In this document: piece after piece, positions 59,420 to 64,000 of the stretch
Layout of the letters: every line of letters starts with the position of its first letter
Position numbering within the stretch: position 1 is the stretch's first letter
Assembly (NCBI GenBank): GCA_019009955.1
Contig: CM032233.1
Location: forward strand, 118,494,501-118,558,500
Origin: Riptortus pedestris
Lineage: Eukaryota; Arthropoda; Insecta; Hemiptera; Alydidae
Direction: 5' to 3'
Length of the DNA stretch: 64,000 nucleotides
The notes under the pieces: model-generated
The model's database searches: none
Seen by the model: only the letters and a program-made list of their open reading frames with translations
What the model was told of the DNA's origin: nothing
Made by a program: the position numbers and the translations under genes

Positions 59420-60075
59420 ATAATTTGATATTGAGGTTTTATTTTACAAAAATGGTTTTAAATATATTAGTCAAAGTATTGACCATCAGCCTCTACCTTT
59501 TCCCATCTTTCTGGCAGCATGCAGATTCCACAATGAAAGAACGATTTGTCTTTTGAGGCAACAATCCAAGAATTGACCATTTTTTTTTGCAATCTTCATA
59601 ACAGCTCAGTTTTGCCATGGACTATCGATTGAAACAGGTGGTTATCAGATGGAGTAATGTCTGGAAAATACCTCCCATTAGGTTGTTTCGAAATACATTT
59701 TGACAGGTTTTGTGAGATTCGGGCGAGCATTGTCATGGAGAACAATGATTTTGTGGAGCTTATTACCATATACTGATCACTTTTCCTTTAATGTGTTGGT
59801 CAAACGCATTAGATGATCACTATAACGTCTTCCTGTGATCCTTTTATCGGGTCTGAGCAACTCGTAGTATATCAAACAATGCTGATCCCGCCAAATTCGA
59901 AGCTGATGCATGTTTCCTTGGATTTTTGATTTTGCCTTTGATGTTGATTGTTGGCCGGACTTTCTCCATTTGGGATAGTCATTAATGGGTCCACTTTTCA
60001 TCTCGTCACAATTTGATGCAAACATCCCTTCTTTTCTGCCAGTTAAGCAGCTGTTCACAGATGAAAAAAACGTCT
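59420..60075 (-). pseudogene. mariner transposase, catalytic C-terminal half
   Basis: Minus-strand fragments in mariner order: DEKW near 60000, WRKSGQQSTSKAKSKIQG, LIYYELLRPDKRITGRRY, HLMRLTNTLKEK, then IIVLHDNARPNLTKPVK (59710-59770, catalytic Asp kept) and, after a frameshift and in-frame stop, PDITPSDNHLFQSI (third Asp kept). It closes with MLPERWEKVEADGQYFD near 59480. The N-terminal part to the right has been replaced by the tandem array. Confidence 0.85.
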
Positions 60076-63000
60076 TTCCACATCTATTAGTTCAATTCAT
60101 GTGTGGCCCTATTTCCCTGCTTTTGGATCATTGCTATGCCACTGAGTGTTGAAATACCAACTCCCAATGATTCGGGCAATCTTTAGGCGGTTTGCATGGA
60201 TCTTCATCAGACAATGACTCTAATTCTTAATCATCAAATTTTTTGGCTGCCCAGGTCTTTCCATGTCTTCCAGCTCCAATTCACCTCTTTTAAACTGAGC
60301 AAACCACAATTTGATGCAAAAATCCCTTCTTTTCTGCCAGTCAAGCAGCTGATCACTGATGAAAAAATTTCTTTCCACATCTCTTAGTTCAATGCATATG
60401 GGACCCAATTTCCCTGCTTTTGGATCATTCCTATGGCTTTCAGCCGCTTGCTGAGTGTTGAAATACCAACTCCCAATGATTCGGGCAATTCTTTAGGCGG
60501 TTTGCATGGATCTTCATAAAACAATAACTCTAATTCTTAATCATCAAATTTTTTGGCTGCCCAGGTCTTTCCATGTCTTCCAGCTCCAATTCACCTCTTT
60601 TAAACTGAGCAAAACCACAATTTGATGCAAAAATCCCTTCTTTTCTGCCAGTCAAGCAGCTGATCACTGATGAAAAAATTTCTTTCCACATCTCTTAGTT
60701 CAATTCATATGGGACCCAATTTCCCTGCTTTTGGATCATTCCTATGGCTTTCAGCCGCTTGCTGAGTGTTGAAATACCAACTCCCAATGATTCGGGCAAT
60801 TCTTTAGGCGGTTTGCATGGATCTTCATCAGACAATGACTCTAATTCTTAATCATCAAATTTTTTGGCTGCCCAGGTCTTTCCATGTCTTCCAGCTCCAA
60901 TTCACCTCTTTTAAACTGAGCAAAACCACAATTTGATGCAAAAATCCCTTCTTTTCTGCCAGTCAAGCAGCTGATCACTGATGAAAAAATTTCTTTCCAC
61001 ATCTCTTAGTTCAATGCATATGGGACCCAATTTCCCTGCTTTTGGATCATTCCTATGGCTTTCAGCCGCTTGCTGAGTGTTGAAATACCAACTCCCCATG
61101 ATTCGGGCAATTCTTGAGGCGGTTGGCATGGATCTTCATCAGACAATGACTCTAATTCTTAATCATCAAATTTTTTGGCTGCCCAGGTCTTTCCATGTTT
61201 TCCAGCTCAAAATCACCTCTTTTAAACTGAGCAAACCACAATTTGATGCAAAAATCCCTTCTTTTCTGCCAGTCAAGCAGCTGATCACTGATGAAAAAAT
61301 TTCTTTCCACATCTCTTAGTTCAATTCATATGGGACCCAATTTCCCTGCTTTTGGATCATTCCTATGGCTTTCAGCCGCTTGCTGAGTGTTGAAATACCA
61401 ACTCCCAATGATTCGGGCAATTCTTTAGGCGGTTTGCATGGATCTTCATCAGACAATGACTCTAATTCTTAATCATCAAATTTTTTGGCTGCCCAGGTCT
61501 TTCCATGTCTTCCAGCTCCAATTCACCTCTTTTAAACTGAGCAAAACCACAATTTGATGCAAAAATCCCTTCTTTTCTGCCAGTCAAGCAGCTGATCACT
61601 GATGAAAAAATTTCTTTCCACATCTCTTAGTTCAATGCATATGGGACCCAATTTCCCTGCTTTTGGATCATTCCTATGGCTTTCAGCCGCTTGCTGAGTG
61701 TTGAAATACCAACTCCCAATGATTCGGGCAATTCTTTAGGCGGTTTGCATGGATCTTCATCAGACAATGACTCTAATTCTTAATCATCAAATTTTTTGGC
61801 TGCCCAGGTCTTTCCATGTATTCCAGCTCAAAATCACCACTTTTATTAAACTGAGCAAAACCACAATTTGATGCAAAAATCCCTTATTTTCTGCCAGTCA
61901 AGCAGCTGATCACTGATGAAAAAATTTCTTTCCACATCTCTTAGTTCAATGCATATGGGACCCAATTTCCCTGCTTTTGGATCATTCCTATGGCTTTCAG
62001 CCGCTTGCTGAGTGTTGAAATACCAACTCCCAATGATTCGGGCAATTCTTTAGGCGGTTTGCATGGATCTTCATCAGACAATGACTCTAATTCTTAATCA
62101 TCAAATTTTTTGGCTGCCCAGGTCTTTCCATGTCTTCCAGCTCCAATTCACCTCTTTTAAACTGAGCAAACCACAATTTGATGCAAAAATCCCTTCTTTT
62201 CTGCCAGTCAAGCAGCTGATCACTGATGAAAAAATTTCTTTCCACATCTCTTAGTTCAATGCATATGGGACCCAATTTCCCTGCTTTTGGATCATTCCTA
62301 TGGCTTTCAGCCGCTTGCTGAGTGTTGAAATACCAACTCCCCATGATTCGGGCAATTCTTGAGGCGGTTGGCATGGATCTTCATCAGACAATGACTCTAA
62401 TTCTTAATCATCAAATTTTTTGGCTGCCCAGGTCTTTCCATGTCTTCCAGCTCCAATTCACCTCTTTTAAACTGAGCAAACCACAATTTGATGCAAAAAT
62501 CCCTTCTTTTCTGCCAGTCAAGCAGCTGATCACTGATGAAAAAATTTCTTTCCACATCTCTTAGTTCAATGCATATGGGACCCAATTTCCCTGCTTTTGG
62601 ATCATTCCTATGGCTTTCAGCCGCTTGCTGAGTGTTGAAATACCAACTCCCAATGATTCGGGCAATCTTTAGGCGGTTTGCATGGATCTTCATCCGACAA
62701 TGACTCTAATTCTTAATCTTCAAATTTTTTTTGACTGCCCAGGTCTTTCCATGTATTCCAGCTCAAAATCACCACTTTTATTAAACTGAGCAAAACCACA
62801 ATTTGATGCAAAAATCCCTTCTTTTCTGCCAGTCAAGCAGCTGATCACTGATGAAAAAATTTCTTTCCACATCTCTTAGTTCAATGCATATGGGACCCAA
62901 TTTCCCTGCTTTTGGATCATTCCTATGGCTTTCAGCCGCTTGCTGAGTGTTGAAATACCAACTCCCAATGATTCGGGCAATTCTTTAGGCGGTTTGCATG

Positions 63001-64000
63001 GATCTTCATAAAACAATAACTCTAATTCTTAATCATCAAATTTTTTGGCTGCCCAGGTCTTTCCATGTCTTCCAGCTCCAATTCACCTCTTTTAAACTGA
63101 GCAAAACCACAATTTGATGCAAAAATCCCTTCTTTTCTGCCAGTCAAGCAGCTGATCACTGATGAAAAAATTTCTTTCCACATCTGTTAGTTCAATGCAT
63201 ATGGACCCAATTTCCCGGCTTTTGGATCATTCCTATGGCTTTCAGCCGCTTGCTGAGTGTTGAGATACCAACTCCCCATGATTCGGGCAATTCTTGAGGC
63301 GGTTTGCATAGATCTTCATAAAACAATGACTATAATTCTTAATCATCAAATTTTTTGGCTGCTCAGGTCTTTCCATGTCTTCCAGCTCCAATTCACCTCT
63401 TTTAAACTGAGCAAACCACAATTTGATGCAAAAATCCCTTCTTTTCTGCCAGTCAAGCAGCTGATCACTGATGAAAAAATTTCTTTCCACATCTCTTAGT
63501 TCAATGCATATGGGACCCAATTTCCCTGATTTTGGATCATTCCTATGGCTTTCAGCCGCTTGCTGAGTGTTGAAATGCCAACTCCCAATGATTCGGGCAA
63601 TTCTTTAGGCGGTTTGCATGGATCTTCATAAAACAATAACTCTAGTTCTTAATCATCAAATTTTTTGCCTGCCCAGGTCTTTCCATGTCTTCCAGCTCAA
63701 AATCACTACTTTTATTAAACTGAGCAAAACCACAATTTGATGCAGAAATTCCTTCTTTTCTGCCAGTCAAGCAGCTGATCACTGATGAAACAATTTCTTT
63801 CCACATCTCTTAGTTCAATTCTTATGGGACCCAATTTCCCTGCTTTTGGATCATTCCTATGGCTTTCAGCCGCTTGCTGAGTGTTGAAATGCCAACTCCC
63901 AATGATTCGGGCAATTCTTTAGGCGGTTTGCATGGATCTTCATAAAACAATAACTCTAATTCTTAATCATCAAATTTTTTGCCTGCCCAGGTCTTTCCAT
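60076..64000 (-). repeat. Tandem satellite made from a mariner transposase segment
   Basis: Twelve full units plus partial ones at both ends, 310-314 bp each; the landmark TTTTGGCTGCCCAGG recurs at about 60241, 60551, 60862, 61173, 61483, 61794, 62108, 62418, 62729, 63043, 63353, 63663 and 63973. On the minus strand each unit encodes the transposase part from WFAQFKRGELELEDMERPGQ through the helix-turn-helix (with frameshifts) to DVERNFFISDQLLDWQKRRD and back to WFAQF. The junction carries CACAATTTGATGCAAA, a sequence also present at the intact-element position near 60009. Units 61794-63973 follow an A-B-C order with a period near 935 bp. The array runs off the window. Confidence 0.93.

Noticed and set aside
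60196..63520. Multiple small genes of 62-98 codons on both strands in the right-hand array
   Set aside because: They are the same 310-bp satellite unit repeated; the minus-strand frames are slices of mariner transposase and the plus-strand ones are its shadows.
60241..64000. CRISPR array
   Set aside because: The repeats are 310 bp, directly adjoining and transposase-derived, in an animal genome; there are no unique spacers.

Overview
The window is AT-rich animal DNA, almost certainly from an arthropod and probably an insect. The evidence is a septin split over many introns and closest in sequence to fly Septin1/vertebrate SEPT2, arthropod-type DNA transposons, a BEL/Pao relic and a tRNA-derived SINE. 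It is not bacterial: there are no operons, CRISPR arrays or dense ORFs. Positions and translations were read by eye; family assignments come from recalled motif patterns, not from searches.

Only two protein-coding genes are well supported, both on the + strand. (1) A large secreted, mucin-like, low-complexity protein (about 1,915 residues) is encoded by exons 21526-26691 and 28003-28584. It has a signal peptide, Thr tracts next to Arg-rich blocks, and a tandem 12-residue Tyr-Glu-Thr-Thr-Gln-Lys-Pro repeat. (2) A Septin1-type GTPase has eight exons from 37041 to 58391 (313 residues recovered). Its C-terminal coiled coil is not recovered and may lie beyond the right edge.

Layout. 1-21 kb: no confident gene; a dense graveyard of one dispersed repeat family (called DR-A here), a second family that sits in or beside DR-A (called CTAGCT here), hammerhead-ribozyme-like elements, a piggyBac-like relic with a 65-bp perfect palindrome, and a SINE. 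21-29 kb: the mucin-like gene, free of recognised repeats. 29-37 kb: two hAT-type MITEs with 8-bp target duplications, more DR-A copies and a LINE reverse-transcriptase relic. 37-58.4 kb: the septin gene, whose introns hold Merlin (IS1595-like), BEL/Pao, a piggyBac MITE, a mariner relic split by a piggyBac insertion, an almost complete hAT element, a 185-bp foldback and a DD41D Tc1/mariner element. All the transposon reading frames in the septin introns run antisense to septin. 59.4-64 kb: a mariner transposase C-terminus followed by a tandem array (about 310 bp per unit, 12 full units plus partial ones, running off the edge) made of an internal slice of the same transposase, with a three-unit higher-order period.

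The most notable signals are the transposase-derived satellite with trimeric higher-order structure, the scattered hammerhead-like motifs whose stem I changes compensate between copies, and the DR-A family, which I cannot assign to a known class.
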